Part shown: piece by piece, positions 49,836-59,011 of the stretch
Layout: every line of letters begins with the position of its first letter
How positions within the stretch are numbered: position 1 is the first letter of the stretch
Origin: Nocardioides jiangxiensis
GTDB taxonomy: Bacteria; Actinomycetota; Actinomycetes; Propionibacteriales; Nocardioidaceae
NCBI RefSeq assembly: GCF_030580915.1
Contig: NZ_JAUQTA010000002.1
Coordinates: forward strand, 620,001-684,000
Reading direction: 5' to 3'
DNA: 64,000 bases
Position numbers and translations under genes: made by a program
The notes under the pieces: model-generated
The model's database searches: none
The model's input: the letters and a program-made list of their open reading frames with translations, nothing else
What the model was told of the DNA's origin: nothing

Positions 49836-50366
49836 TCAGTGCTGGTAGGTGCCGACGATGATCGCGCGTGCCAGCGTCTTGAACGCCAGGTTGAAGCCGA
49901 CCACGGCGGGGGAGACCGAGCTGTCGACACCCAGCTTCTCCTCGCTGACGGCGTGCACGACGAAGTAGTAGCGGTGCACCTGGTCGCCCTGGGGCGGCGC
50001 GGCGCCGCCGAAGTCCCGCGTGCCGAAGTCGTTGCGCACGTGGAAGGCACCGGCGGGGAGTCCCGCGTCGCCGAGAGCACCGGCACCGGTCTCGAGCGAG
50101 GTCACGGAGGCCGGGATGTCGCAGACCACCCAGTGCCAGAAGCCGGAGACGATCGGGGCGTCCGGGTCGAAGCAGGTCACGACGTACGACTTCGTGCCCT
50201 CGGGGGCGCCGCTCCAGCTCAGCTGGGGCGAGGTGTTGCCGAGCGCGTGGACGTGCGCGTCCGCCAGGGGAGCGCCGTCGGTCACGTCGCTGCTGGTCAC
50301 CGAGAACGCCGGGACCGGCGGGAGCAGGTTGTAGGGATCCGGGGTCACGGGGCGGTCGAGGCTCAT
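49836..50366 (-). CDS. YbhB/YbcL family PEBP protein
   Basis: The protein has 176 residues of the phosphatidylethanolamine-binding fold. Marks are [20 protein letters not shown], the DPDAP loop, [10 protein letters not shown] and [20 protein letters not shown]. The anion-binding pocket residues (D, H, H) are present. The role is unknown. TACCGT lies 6 nt before the ATG, suggesting a leaderless message. Confidence 0.92.
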   Translation of the reverse strand: MSLDRPVTPDPYNLLPPVPAFSVTSSDVTDGAPLADAHVHALGNTSPQLSWSGAPEGTKSYVVTCFDPDAPIVSGFWHWVVCDIPASVTSLETGAGALGDAGLPAGAFHVRNDFGTRDFGGAAPPQGDQVHRYYFVVHAVSEEKLGVDSSVSPAVVGFNLAFKTLARAIIVGTYQH

Positions 50367-50481
50367 GTGGGCACGGTAACCACGTGCTCCCAGCGAGCGG
50401 AACGGCTGCAACGCAGTGTTTACGCGCCCGCCCTCTGGGCACCGGTGCGCGCACCGCGGGGCGCATGGGGAGAATGGGGGC

Positions 50482-51549
50482 GTGAGTGAAGTCCTCAGCA
50501 GCACCGTTGCCAGCATCCAGCCGATCGACGCGGAGGCTGTGGCCGCCGCCGAGGCCGCCCAGGCCGGGCTGGCCAAGCCCGCGGGCGCGCTCGGGGTCCT
50601 GGAGACGCTCTCCCTCCAGCTGTCCGGCATCGCCGGAACCTGCCCGCCCCCGGTCCCGGTCAAGCCCGCCGTCGGCGTCTTCGCCGGCGACCACGGCGTG
50701 CTGGCACAGGGCGTGACGCCGTGGCCCTCCGACATCACCTTCGTGATGTGCAACGTCTTCCAGGCCGGTGGCGCGGGCATCAACGTGCTCGCGCGCGCTG
50801 CTGGTGCCTCCGTCACCGTCGTCGACATGGGTGTCGCGGGTCCGTTCACCGAGGGCACCGGCGCAGGCGCGACCCTCGTCTCGAAGAAGGTCCGTCCCGG
50901 GACCTCCGACCTGGCCAAGGGCGCCGCGATGAGCCGCGACGAGGCGGTCCAGGCCCTCGAGGCGGGCATCGCCGTGGCGCAGCAGCTCATCGACGACGGT
51001 GCCGACCTGCTCATCACCGGTGACATGGGCATCGGCAACACGACCCCGTCGGCCGCCCTGATCGCGGCGCTGACGGGCACTCCCGCCGACGTCGTGACCG
51101 GTCGGGGCACCGGCATCGACGACGACACGCTGGCACTCAAGACCTCCGTCGTCGCCGGCGCGGTCGAGCGGATCGCCCCCGACGCCGACGGCGTCGACGT
51201 CCTCGCCGAGGTCGGCGGCTTCGAGCACGCGGGCATCGCGGGCTTCGTCCTCGGTGCCGCCGCACGCCGTGTCCCCGTCATCCTCGACGGCGTCATCGCC
51301 GGCTCGGCTGCCCTGGTCGCGCAGAAGATCGCTCCCGAGGTGGTCGGCTACTGCATCGCCGGTCACCGCTCGTTCGAGCCCGGCCACCGCATCGCCCTGG
51401 AGGCGCTCGGCCTCCGCCCGCTGCTCGAGCTTGACCTCCGCCTCGGCGAGGGCACCGGCGCGGCGCTCGCCGCCCCGATCGTGCAGGCCTCGGCCCGCGT
51501 CCTCACCGAGATGGCGACCCTCGAGTCCGTCATGGCGGGTGGCGAGTGA
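50482..51549 (+). CDS. cobT: Nicotinate-nucleotide:DMB phosphoribosyltransferase
   Basis: Activates 5,6-dimethylbenzimidazole for the lower ligand of cobalamin. The protein has 355 residues. Marks are the N-terminal [50 protein letters not shown], and near the end [20 protein letters not shown] with [12 protein letters not shown], which contains the catalytic glutamate. The GTG at 50482 has GAGAAT 6 nt upstream. It overlaps the next gene's ATG by one base. No cobalamin riboswitch is visible before it. Confidence 0.95.
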   Translation: MSEVLSSTVASIQPIDAEAVAAAEAAQAGLAKPAGALGVLETLSLQLSGIAGTCPPPVPVKPAVGVFAGDHGVLAQGVTPWPSDITFVMCNVFQAGGAGINVLARAAGASVTVVDMGVAGPFTEGTGAGATLVSKKVRPGTSDLAKGAAMSRDEAVQALEAGIAVAQQLIDDGADLLITGDMGIGNTTPSAALIAALTGTPADVVTGRGTGIDDDTLALKTSVVAGAVERIAPDADGVDVLAEVGGFEHAGIAGFVLGAAARRVPVILDGVIAGSAALVAQKIAPEVVGYCIAGHRSFEPGHRIALEALGLRPLLELDLRLGEGTGAALAAPIVQASARVLTEMATLESVMAGGE

Positions 51550-52778
51550 TGGCGGACGCCGACCTGCCGACGTACCCGGTCGGGCTGCGGCTCGCGGGCC
51601 GCAAGGTCCTCGTCGTGGGCGGCGGACACGTCGCCCAGCGCCGGATCCCGACGCTGATCGCCGCCGGCGCCGACGTCCACGTCGTCGCCCGCGCCGCGAC
51701 GATGGCGATCGAGGGCATGTCCGACGAGATCACCCTCGCCATCCGCGACTTCGAGCCCGCCGACCTCGACGGCGCCTGGTACGCCATCGCGGCCACCGAC
51801 AACGCCGAGACCAACGCTGCGGTGGCTGCCGCGGCCGAGGAGCGGCGGATCTTCTGTGTCCGCTCCGACGACGCCTCCGAGGCCACTGCGTGGACCCCGG
51901 CGGTCGGCCGCCACGAGGGGCTGACCATCGCGGTCCTCGCCAACCGCGAGCCGCGCCGTTCTGCTGCGGTGCGCGACCAGATCATGGAGGCGCTGCGCTC
52001 CGGCACCGCGCTGCGTACGCCGACCACGGCGGCGAGGAAGCCCGGCGTCGTGCTCGTGGGCGGTGGTCCCGGCGACCCGGACCTGGTTACCATCGCCGCC
52101 CGCAACGCGATCGCGTCGGCGGACGTCGTCGTCGCCGACCGCCTCGCGCCGCGCGAGCTGCTCGCCGACCTCGCGCCGGATGTCGAGCTGATCGACGTCG
52201 CCAAGCTGCCGCGCGGTCGCTACGCGAGCCAGGAGTTCATCAACGAGGTCATCGTCGACCGGGCGCTGGCCGGCAAGCGCGTCGTGCGCTTCAAGGGCGG
52301 GGACAACTTCGTCTTCGGCCGCGGCTACGAGGAGATCATCGCCTGCAACGCCGCCGGCGTGCCGGTGGAGATCATCCCGGGGCTCTCGTCGTCGATCTCC
52401 GTGCCGGCGCGGGCGGGCATCCCGGTGACGCACCGCGGGGTCACCCACGAGTTCACCGTCATCTCGGGCCACATCCCGCCGGGCCACCCCGACTCCCTGG
52501 TCAACTGGACGGCAGCTGCGCAGATGCAGGGCACGCTCGTCCTGCTGATGGCCGTGGAGAACGCACCGAAGATCGCCGCTGCCCTCGTCGAGGGCGGTCG
52601 CCCGGCCGAGACCCCGGTCGCGGTGATCATGGACGGCACCATGCCCGACGAGCGCACGGTCCTCTCGACGCTCGGCACGCTCGCCGCGGACCTTGTCGCC
52701 GAGGGTGTCACCCCGCCGGCGATCATCGTCATCGGCGACGTCGTCGCGGTCGCCAACCCGGAGCGCTACGGCAGCTGA
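51549..52778 (+). CDS. cobA: Fused precorrin-2 dehydrogenase / uroporphyrinogen methylase
   Basis: The protein has 409 residues in two parts. Residues ~10-150 form a CysG-type N-terminal dehydrogenase/ferrochelatase region with KVLVVGGGHVAQRRIPTLIA. Residues ~160-405 are the SAM-dependent uroporphyrinogen-III C-methyltransferase with VVLVGGGPGDPDLVTIAARN, VVRFKGGDNFVFGRGYEE and GIPVTHRGVTHEFTVISGH. It makes precorrin-2 (cobalamin or siroheme). The cysG-like domain order is N-terminal dehydrogenase then methylase. A GTG at 51546 would add one Met; I used the ATG at 51549, which overlaps the cobT stop. Confidence 0.92.
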   Translation: MADADLPTYPVGLRLAGRKVLVVGGGHVAQRRIPTLIAAGADVHVVARAATMAIEGMSDEITLAIRDFEPADLDGAWYAIAATDNAETNAAVAAAAEERRIFCVRSDDASEATAWTPAVGRHEGLTIAVLANREPRRSAAVRDQIMEALRSGTALRTPTTAARKPGVVLVGGGPGDPDLVTIAARNAIASADVVVADRLAPRELLADLAPDVELIDVAKLPRGRYASQEFINEVIVDRALAGKRVVRFKGGDNFVFGRGYEEIIACNAAGVPVEIIPGLSSSISVPARAGIPVTHRGVTHEFTVISGHIPPGHPDSLVNWTAAAQMQGTLVLLMAVENAPKIAAALVEGGRPAETPVAVIMDGTMPDERTVLSTLGTLAADLVAEGVTPPAIIVIGDVVAVANPERYGS

Positions 52779-53584
52779 TGGCCCGCCTGGTCGACGTCAC
52801 GGACGTCAGCGACCCGCGGCTCGCGGACTTCCGCGACCTGCGTGACGTCGACCTGCGCCAGGCCGTCGAGGCCGAGCACGGCCTCTTCCTCGCCGAGGGC
52901 GCCAAGGTCGTACGCCGCGCGGCCGAGGCCGGCTTCACCCCGCGCGCCTTCCTGCTCCAGCCCAAGTGGGTCGACGGGCTGCGCGACGTGCTCGACGCGA
53001 CCGACGCCCCGGCGTACGTGCTGGGGGAGCGGGAGATCGCGGAGGTCGCCGGGTTCCACCTGCACCGTGGCGCCCTCGGCAGCTTCGAGCGCCGGCCGCT
53101 GCCGCCGCTCGCCGATCTCCTCGCGAAGCCCGGCCGGCTGCGCATCGCGGTCCTCGAGGACCTCGTCGACCACGGGAACGTGGGGCTGATCTTCCGGAAC
53201 GCGGCGGCGCTCGGCATCGACGCGGTCGTGCTGACCGAGCGCACGGCGGATCCGCTCTACCGCCGCGCCAGCAAGACCAGCATGGGCAACGTCTACTCGG
53301 TGCCGTGGACGCGGGCACGGGGGATCGAGGACATCCTGCGTGCGTTGCGGGAGGCCGACGTCGTGCCGGTCGCCCTCACGCTCGCCGACGACGCGATCAC
53401 CCTCGACGAGCTCGCCGCCATGAAGCACGAGCGGCTCGCCTTCGTCTTCGGCACCGAGGGAGCCGGCGTGCACCGCAAGACCGAGCAGCAGGTCGACCAC
53501 CGGGTGCTGATCCCGATGGAGCCGGGCGTGGACTCGCTCAACGTGGCCGCGGCGACGGCCGTGACCTTCTACGCGACCCGCTGA
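52778..53584 (+). CDS. TrmH/SpoU family RNA 2'-O-methyltransferase
   Basis: The protein has 268 residues. SpoU motif 1 is DHGNVGLIFRNAAALGIDAV (131-150), motif 2 is LAFVFGTEGAGVH, and motif 3 is LIPMEPGVDSLNVAAATAV, which form the SAM knot. An N-terminal L30e-like substrate-binding domain is expected (LFLAEGAKVVRRAAEAG). The target rRNA or tRNA is unknown. It starts inside the cobA stop (TGATG) and so is coupled to the cobalamin genes. An open frame from 51254 runs antisense-like through both and was rejected. Confidence 0.92.
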   Translation: MARLVDVTDVSDPRLADFRDLRDVDLRQAVEAEHGLFLAEGAKVVRRAAEAGFTPRAFLLQPKWVDGLRDVLDATDAPAYVLGEREIAEVAGFHLHRGALGSFERRPLPPLADLLAKPGRLRIAVLEDLVDHGNVGLIFRNAAALGIDAVVLTERTADPLYRRASKTSMGNVYSVPWTRARGIEDILRALREADVVPVALTLADDAITLDELAAMKHERLAFVFGTEGAGVHRKTEQQVDHRVLIPMEPGVDSLNVAAATAVTFYATR

Positions 53585-53588
53585 GATC

Positions 53589-53604
53589 TCCTCCCACGGG
53601 AGGA
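53589..53604. terminator. Short stem after trmH gene
   Basis: TCCTCCC-AC-GGGAGGA is a short palindrome 5 bp after the TrmH stop. With a realistic 4-base loop the stem is 6 bp, weak as a terminator. It could also be a ribosome-like element. Confidence 0.3.
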
Positions 53605-53640
53605 CGTCGCGCGGACGTGCCGCTCGCTAGGCTCCGCGGC

Positions 53641-54477
53641 ATGACGAAGAAGGTCGCACTGGTCACCGGCGGTTCGAGTGGCATCGGCGAGTCCGCCGTG
53701 GCCGAGCTCCTCGGCAAGGGCTTCACCGTGTACGCCGCCGCGCGCCGCACCGAGCGGATGGCGGGCCTGGCCGACAAGGGCGCCCACGTCGTCGCGCTCG
53801 ACGTCACCGACGACGCCTCGATGCAGGCCTGCGTCCAGCGGATCCTCGACGAGCAGGGCCGCATCGACGTGCTGGTCAACAACGCCGGCTACGGCTCCTA
53901 CGGCGCGGTCGAGGACGTGCCGATCGACGAGGCGCGCCGCCAGTTCGAGGTCAACGTCTTCGGCCTGGCCCGGCTCAGCCAGCTCGTCCTCCCCACGATG
54001 CGCGCGCAGCGGAGCGGCCGGATCATCAACATCTCCAGCATCGGCGCGCGCCTCTACGAGCCGTTCGGCGCCTGGTACCACGCGACGAAGTTCGCGGTGG
54101 AGGGCCTGAGCTTCTCCATGCGGCTCGAGGTCGCGCCGTTCGGCGTCTCGGTCTCGTGCGTCGCGCCGGCGGGCGTCGTCACGGAGTGGAACACCATCTC
54201 CCGCGACTCGCTCCTGGAGACCTCCGGCTCGACCGCCTACGGCCCGTGGGCGAAGCGTGCGTTCAAGGTGCTCGAGACCGCCGACGGTCCGGCTCTGTCC
54301 TGCACGCCCGACGTGGTGGGCCGCAAGATCGCCAAGGTAGCGACGGCGAAGCGGCCGAAGGCGGTCTACCCGGTCGGCAAGGGCGCTCACGTGATCCGCG
54401 GCTCGTTCGACGTGGTGCCCAAGGGCGTCACGGACCTGATGCTCGGCCAGGTCTACGGCACCGGCCGGAAGGCCTGA
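53641..54477 (+). CDS. Short-chain dehydrogenase (classical)
   Basis: The protein has 278 residues. TGGSSGIG is at 9-16, NNAG at 80-83, catalytic S133 (NISSIG), Y146 and K150 (WYHATKF). The C-terminal tail is typical of SDRs acting on lipids or sterols. AARRTER after beta 2 suggests NADP. TAGGCT ends 7 nt before the ATG (leaderless). It is convergent with pdf after 16 bp. Confidence 0.92.
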   Translation: MTKKVALVTGGSSGIGESAVAELLGKGFTVYAAARRTERMAGLADKGAHVVALDVTDDASMQACVQRILDEQGRIDVLVNNAGYGSYGAVEDVPIDEARRQFEVNVFGLARLSQLVLPTMRAQRSGRIINISSIGARLYEPFGAWYHATKFAVEGLSFSMRLEVAPFGVSVSCVAPAGVVTEWNTISRDSLLETSGSTAYGPWAKRAFKVLETADGPALSCTPDVVGRKIAKVATAKRPKAVYPVGKGAHVIRGSFDVVPKGVTDLMLGQVYGTGRKA

Positions 54478-54493
54478 GCGGACAGCTGGCCGG

Positions 54494-55093
54494 TCAGGCC
54501 AGGTTGGCGGGCCACGTGAGGGGGAACTCCTCGATCGCCTGCTCCATCTGCTTGCGCAGCTTCTTCTGCGCGCCGAAGGCGAGACGGTCGCCGAAGACCA
54601 TGCCCTCGAGGTGGTCGGTCTCGTGCTGCAGGCAGCGGGCGAGGAGGCCGTCGCCCTCGAAGTGCACCGGCTCGCCGTCGAGGCCGAACCCGTCGACGGC
54701 CGCGTAGCCCGGACGGCTGCACGGCACGAAGGCGCCCGGGTAGGACAGGCAGCCCTCGTCTCCCTTGTCGAGCTTGCGGCTCTTCCCCTCCGGCAGGGTG
54801 ACGACCGGGTTGCAGACGACGCCGACGGTGTGCTGGCCCGAGGCGTCGGGGCAGTCGAAGACGAAGACGGCGAGGTCCTCGCCGATCTGGTTGGCGGCCA
54901 GGCCCACGCCCTCGGCGGCGTACATCGTGGCGACCATGTCGGCCGCGAGCGCCCGCAGGCTCTCGTCGTACGCCGTCACCCGCCGCAGCGCGCGGTGCAT
55001 GACGGGCTCGCCCCAGCGGGTGATCGGACGGACCGTGCCGCCGGTGGGCAGCGGGCCGTGGGGCGCGAGGGGTGCAGGGGAGTCGCTCGTCAT
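54494..55093 (-). CDS. def: Peptide deformylase
   Basis: Removes the formyl group from nascent proteins. The protein has 199 residues. Motif 1 is GVGLAANQIG (62-71), motif 2 is EGCLSYPG with metal ligand C115, and motif 3 is QHETDHLEG with H157, E158 and H161. All catalytic residues are present. TAGGAT ends 7 nt before the ATG at 55093, suggesting a leaderless message. The extension before GVGLAANQ is about 60 residues, typical for actinobacteria. It is divergent from the acyl-CoA dehydrogenase pair. Confidence 0.95.
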   Translation of the reverse strand: MTSDSPAPLAPHGPLPTGGTVRPITRWGEPVMHRALRRVTAYDESLRALAADMVATMYAAEGVGLAANQIGEDLAVFVFDCPDASGQHTVGVVCNPVVTLPEGKSRKLDKGDEGCLSYPGAFVPCSRPGYAAVDGFGLDGEPVHFEGDGLLARCLQHETDHLEGMVFGDRLAFGAQKKLRKQMEQAIEEFPLTWPANLA

Positions 55094-55134
55094 GGACGAA
55101 ATCCTAGTGTGCTGCGCGTCTCTGTAGCGCAATG

Positions 55135-55151
55135 TGTAACTCGCAGTTACA
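55135..55151. promoter_or_regulatory. Palindromic operator before acyl-CoA dehydrogenase pair
   Basis: TGTAACTCGCAGTTACA is a perfect 7-bp inverted repeat with a 3-nt centre. Its right arm overlaps TACAGT (55148-55153), the probable -10, which ends 6 nt before the ATG at 55160. The layout is typical of a TetR-family repressor site for fatty-acid genes. The repressor itself is not in the window. Confidence 0.75.
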
Positions 55152-55159
55152 GTTGCCGC

Positions 55160-56527
55160 ATGTCCCAGAACCCTGTCACCCGGGCCGGCGGCAAGTTCGG
55201 CCTGTCCAGCAAGGAGAAGCGAGACCCCATGGGCATCGCGATCCTCGCCCTGAACAAGCTCGGCCAGAGCCCCCTCCTCGACAAGCTCAAGATGCGCAAG
55301 CAGGCGGAGGAGATCGTCTTCCAGAGCACGCGCGGTGGCTTCAAGGTCGCGGCCGCTGCCAGCCGCACCTTCGCCCCCAAGGGCAAGAAGGGCGCGCCCG
55401 GCACGGCGACCCCGAAGGCGAAGTCGACCGGTCTGTTCGACCTGACCCCGACCGAGGACGAGCAGATGCTCGTCGACGTCGTGTCGGAGTTCGCCGCCGA
55501 GGCCGTCCGCCCCGCCGCTGCCGACGCCAACGAGGCGGCCGAGACGCCCGCCGACGTGCTCGCCGCGACCCTGGAGATCGGCCTCCCGATCCTCGGCGTC
55601 TCCGCAGAGCTCGGCGGAATCGCCGAGGAGCGGTCGGCGGTCGCCGGCACGCTCGTCCACGAAGCCCTGTCCAAGGGCGACATGGGCATCGCCGTCGCCG
55701 CCCTCGCACCCGGTGCGGTCGCCACCGCCATCTCGCTGTGGGGCACCGACCAGCAGCAGCAGACCTACCTCCCGGCGTTCACCGAGGGAGCGGACGTCCC
55801 GGCGGCCGCCCTCGCGCTCAACGAGCAGGCCGTCCTCTTCGACGTCTTCAAGCCGTCGACCACCGCCGTCCGCCAGGGCGACAAGCTGGTCCTCAACGGT
55901 GTGAAGTCCTTCGTGCCGCGCGGCAAGGACGCCGAGCTCTTCATCATCGGCGCGCAGCTCGACGGCAAGAACGTCCTCGTCCTGGTCGAGGCCGGCACCG
56001 ACGGCCTCCGCATCGAGGCCGACCCGGCGATGGGCCTCAAGGCCGCCAGCCTCACCAAGGTCCACCTCAAGGACGTCACCGTCGACGCCGGCGCCATCCT
56101 CGGCGCGACCGACGGCTCGACGTACACCGAGGCCGTGCGCTACTCGCGCCTGGCCTGGTGTGCGCTCGCCCTCGGCACCGGCCAGGCCGTGCTCGACTAC
56201 GTCGTGCCCTACGTCAAGACGCGCGAGGCGTTCGGTGAGCCGATCGCCCACCGTCAGGCCGTCGCGTTCATGGTCGCCAACATCGCGATCGAGCTCCAGG
56301 CCATGCGCCTGGTCACCTACAAGGCCGCGTCCCGCGTCGCCCGCGGCGTCGACGCGACCCGCGAGATCGCCCTCGCCCGCAAGATCTGCGCCGACAAGGG
56401 CATGCAGATCGGTCTCGACGGCGTGCAGCTGCTCGGTGGCCACGGCTTCACCAAGGAGCACCCGGTCGAGCGGTGGTACCGCGACCTGCGTGCCATCGGC
56501 ATCCTGGAAGGAGGCGTCCTCGTCTGA
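55160..56527 (+). CDS. Acyl-CoA dehydrogenase (FadE-like), first of a pair
   Basis: The protein has 455 residues. The N-terminal ~75 form a basic extension (KLKMRKQAEEIVFQSTRGGF), then the helical-beta-helical dehydrogenase: EDEQMLVDVVSEFAAEAVRP; LPILGVSAELGG; VKTREAFGEPIAHRQAVAFM; LLGGHGFTKEHPVERWYRDL. It ends ILEGGVLV soon after the usual catalytic-glutamate region, shorter than most homologues. It resembles the FadE24 half of the mycobacterial FadE24-FadE23 pair and likely forms a hetero-oligomer with the next gene's product. Substrate is not known. FAD and acyl-CoA use are inferred from the family. Confidence 0.85.
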   Translation: MSQNPVTRAGGKFGLSSKEKRDPMGIAILALNKLGQSPLLDKLKMRKQAEEIVFQSTRGGFKVAAAASRTFAPKGKKGAPGTATPKAKSTGLFDLTPTEDEQMLVDVVSEFAAEAVRPAAADANEAAETPADVLAATLEIGLPILGVSAELGGIAEERSAVAGTLVHEALSKGDMGIAVAALAPGAVATAISLWGTDQQQQTYLPAFTEGADVPAAALALNEQAVLFDVFKPSTTAVRQGDKLVLNGVKSFVPRGKDAELFIIGAQLDGKNVLVLVEAGTDGLRIEADPAMGLKAASLTKVHLKDVTVDAGAILGATDGSTYTEAVRYSRLAWCALALGTGQAVLDYVVPYVKTREAFGEPIAHRQAVAFMVANIAIELQAMRLVTYKAASRVARGVDATREIALARKICADKGMQIGLDGVQLLGGHGFTKEHPVERWYRDLRAIGILEGGVLV

Positions 56528-56556
56528 GCCCCGGCTCAGCACGAAGGCACACAGCC

Positions 56557-57765
56557 ATGATCTATCTCGAGACTCCCAAGAAGCACCGCGCGCTGATCGA
56601 CCAGGTCCACCAGGTCGCGATGAACATGCTGCGCCCGGTCTCCCGCAAGTACGACCTCGCCGAGCACGAGTACCCCAAGGAACTCGACATGCTCGCCGCG
56701 CTGGCGGACGGCCTCAACGAGTCGGGTACGTCGGAGGGTGCCGGCGCGACCGGCGTCCGCCGCAGCTCCGGCGACGACACGTCCAACAAGAACGGCTCCA
56801 ACATGGCGTCGGCGCTCTCGGTCGCCGAGATGTGCTGGGGCGACACCGGCCTGACGCTCGCCATGCCGCGTCAGGGCCTGGGCAACTCCGCCATCGCCTC
56901 CGTCGCCACGGACGCGCAGCTGGAGAAGTTCAAGGGCACCTGGGCCTCCATGGCGATCACCGAGCCGTCGTTCGGCTCGGACTCGTCCGCGATCACCACG
57001 ACCGCGAAGAAGGACGGCGACGCCTACATCATCAACGGCGAGAAGATCTTCGTGACCTCGGGCGAGCGGTCGGACTCGATCGTCGTCTGGGCGACGCTCG
57101 ACAAGTCGCTGGGCAAGGCCGCGATCAAGTCCTTCGTCGTCACCAAGGACATGCCGGGCGTGAAGGTCGAGCGCCTCGAGCACAAGCTCGGCATCCGTGC
57201 CTCCGACACGGCGGTCATCACGTTCACCGACGTCCGGGTCCCGGCGGAGAACCTCCTCGGTTCGCCGGAGATCAACGTCCAGGAGGGCTTCGCCGGTGCG
57301 ATGGCCACCTTCGACAACACCCGTCCGCTCGTGGCCGCCATGGCCGTCGGCTGCGCGCGTGCGTCGCTGGACCTGACCCGCGACCTGCTCGAGCAGGCCG
57401 GCATCGAGATCGACTACGACAAGCCGGCGCAGCTCCAGTCCGCCGCCGCGGCGAAGTTCCTCCAGCTCGAGGCCGACTGGGAGGCAGCCCAGCTGCTCAC
57501 GCTGCAGGCCGCCTGGATGGCGGACAACAAGAAGCCGAACTCGCTCGAGGCCTCGATGTCGAAGGCCAAGGCCGGTCGTGTCGGCTCCGACGTCACCCTG
57601 TCGTGCGTCGAGCTCTGCGCGGGCGTCGGCTACTCGGAGTCCGAGCTGCTCGAGAAGTGGGCGCGTGACTCCAAGATCCTCGACATCTTCGAGGGCACGC
57701 AGCAGATCCAGCAGCTCATCGTGGCGCGCCGGGTGCTCGGTCTCTCGAGTGCGGAGCTCAAGTGA
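56557..57765 (+). CDS. Acyl-CoA dehydrogenase (FadE-like), second of a pair
   Basis: The protein has 402 residues. MAITEPSFGSDSSAITTTAK, EKIFVTSGERSDSIVVW, and the C-terminal ILDIFEGTQQIQQLIVARRV form the expected FAD/acyl-CoA sites; the Glu of IFEGT is the candidate catalytic base. It lies 29 bp after its partner and shares the palindromic operator. A FadE23-like role is a family guess. Followed by a strong terminator. Confidence 0.9.
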   Translation: MIYLETPKKHRALIDQVHQVAMNMLRPVSRKYDLAEHEYPKELDMLAALADGLNESGTSEGAGATGVRRSSGDDTSNKNGSNMASALSVAEMCWGDTGLTLAMPRQGLGNSAIASVATDAQLEKFKGTWASMAITEPSFGSDSSAITTTAKKDGDAYIINGEKIFVTSGERSDSIVVWATLDKSLGKAAIKSFVVTKDMPGVKVERLEHKLGIRASDTAVITFTDVRVPAENLLGSPEINVQEGFAGAMATFDNTRPLVAAMAVGCARASLDLTRDLLEQAGIEIDYDKPAQLQSAAAAKFLQLEADWEAAQLLTLQAAWMADNKKPNSLEASMSKAKAGRVGSDVTLSCVELCAGVGYSESELLEKWARDSKILDIFEGTQQIQQLIVARRVLGLSSAELK

Positions 57766-57802
57766 CCCACGCCCTCGCGTGATCCTGCGCTGCGCGGTCA
57801 GG

Positions 57803-57832
57803 CCGGCCCGTTCCCTCCGGGGAGCGGGCCGG
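57803..57832. terminator. Strong terminator between convergent genes
   Basis: A 13-bp stem (57803-57815 with 57820-57832, one T-G pair) closed by a TCCG loop, starting CCGGCCCG and ending CGGGCCGG. It lies between the acyl-CoA dehydrogenase pair and galK and suits both directions. Confidence 0.8.
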
Positions 57833-57862
57833 TCCTGCTTTCCGGGCCGCCTCGGGACGTGG

Positions 57863-58972
57863 TCAGGCGCGGAGGAAGCGGGGCTCGCGCCAGTGCCGGC
57901 TCGCGTACGCAGCCGCCACCGCCGCCATCGACGGCTGCACCAGGTCCTCCGGCACCAGCGCGATCGCCGAGCCGCCGAACCCGCCGCCGGTCATCCGGGC
58001 GCCGAGCGCGCCGTGGTCGAGGGCAGCCTGCACAGCGACGTCGAGCTGGTCGCAGGAGACGGCGAAGTCGTCGCGCAGTGACTCGTGGCTCGACGTCATC
58101 AGGGCGCCGACCTCTGCCCAGTCGCCGGCTGCGACGGCCTGGACGAGTTCCTCCACGCGCCGGTTCTCGGTGACGACGTGGCGGGCCAGGGGGAGCCACG
58201 CGTCGGGAACGGCGGCGAGGGCGGGCTCCTCGACCTGGCGCAGCGAGGGCACCCCGAGGGCTGCCGCGGCCTCGTCGCACGCGGAGCGCCGGGCGGCGTA
58301 CTGGCCGTCGGCCAGGGCGTGCGGCGCGCAGGTGTCGATGACGAGGAGGGCGAGCCCCGGGGGCGCCCAGGTCACCGGCGTCCGCGTGCCGTCGGCGAAG
58401 TCGAGGAGGAGCGCCTCACCAGGCGTCGCGAAGAGGGCCACCGTCTGGTCCATCCCACCGGTCGGCGCGCCGGCGCGCTCGTGTTCCGCACGGATGGTGG
58501 CACGCAGCATCACCTCGGGGTCGATCGGTCCGACCAGGGCCCCGATCGCCATCGCCACCGAGCAGGAGAGGGCTGCGGAGGAGGAGAGCCCGGCGCCCAC
58601 GGGCACGGACGAGGCGATCGCCATGTCGATGCCCGGCACGTCGATGCCCTCCTCGCGCAGTGCCCACACCACGCCCGCGGAGTACGCCGCCCAGCCGGTC
58701 GCGGTGGCCGGATCGCCGGTGTAGGTGCCGGTGGCGAGGGTGCTCACTGCCCGCACCTGGTCGTCGGTGCGCGGAGCGACCACGGTGTACGTCGCGTGGG
58801 GGAGGGCGAGCGGAAGGCAGAGGCCCTGGTTGTAGTCGGTGTGCTCGCCGACCAGGTTGACCCGGCCCGCCGCGCGTCCGGCCGCCATCGGAGAGGCACC
58901 GAGTGCGGACTGCAGCAGGTTGGCGGCGCGGCGGACGTGTTCGGCCGCGGTGCCGGGGTCGATCAGGTGCAT
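57863..58972 (-). CDS. galK: Galactokinase
   Basis: Phosphorylates galactose in the Leloir pathway. The protein has 369 residues. The galactokinase signature GRVNLVGEHTDYNQG is at 37-51, the ATP loop is VPVGAGLSSSAALSCSVA, and ARMTGGGFGGSAIALVPE is the C-terminal GHMP motif. The ATG at 58972 gives the usual length; a longer frame to 59023 has no ribosome site. No galT or galE is adjacent, so it stands alone. The start lies next to a small palindrome that overlaps its ribosome site. Confidence 0.93.
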   Translation of the reverse strand: MHLIDPGTAAEHVRRAANLLQSALGASPMAAGRAAGRVNLVGEHTDYNQGLCLPLALPHATYTVVAPRTDDQVRAVSTLATGTYTGDPATATGWAAYSAGVVWALREEGIDVPGIDMAIASSVPVGAGLSSSAALSCSVAMAIGALVGPIDPEVMLRATIRAEHERAGAPTGGMDQTVALFATPGEALLLDFADGTRTPVTWAPPGLALLVIDTCAPHALADGQYAARRSACDEAAAALGVPSLRQVEEPALAAVPDAWLPLARHVVTENRRVEELVQAVAAGDWAEVGALMTSSHESLRDDFAVSCDQLDVAVQAALDHGALGARMTGGGFGGSAIALVPEDLVQPSMAAVAAAYASRHWREPRFLRA

Positions 58973-58974
58973 GT

Positions 58975-58989
58975 CTGCCACCTTGGCAG
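58975..58989 (-). promoter_or_regulatory. Palindrome covering the galK ribosome site
   Basis: CTGCCACCTTGGCAG is a perfect 6-bp inverted repeat with a 3-nt centre, ending 2 bp before the galK ATG. On the minus strand it reads CTGCCAAGGTGGCAG, so the AAGGTGG ribosome site sits in the loop and 3' arm. It could hide the start or bind a regulator. Confidence 0.45.
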
Positions 58990-59011
58990 AAAGGAGCGGC
59001 GGAAACGCGGA

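Noticed and set aside
50367..50481. Cobalamin riboswitch upstream of cobT
   Set aside because: The gap is only ~115 bp and no B12-box-like core was found.
51254..53584. 776-codon + strand frame
   Set aside because: Only the part from 52778 is the TrmH gene; upstream is a shadow of cobT and cobA.
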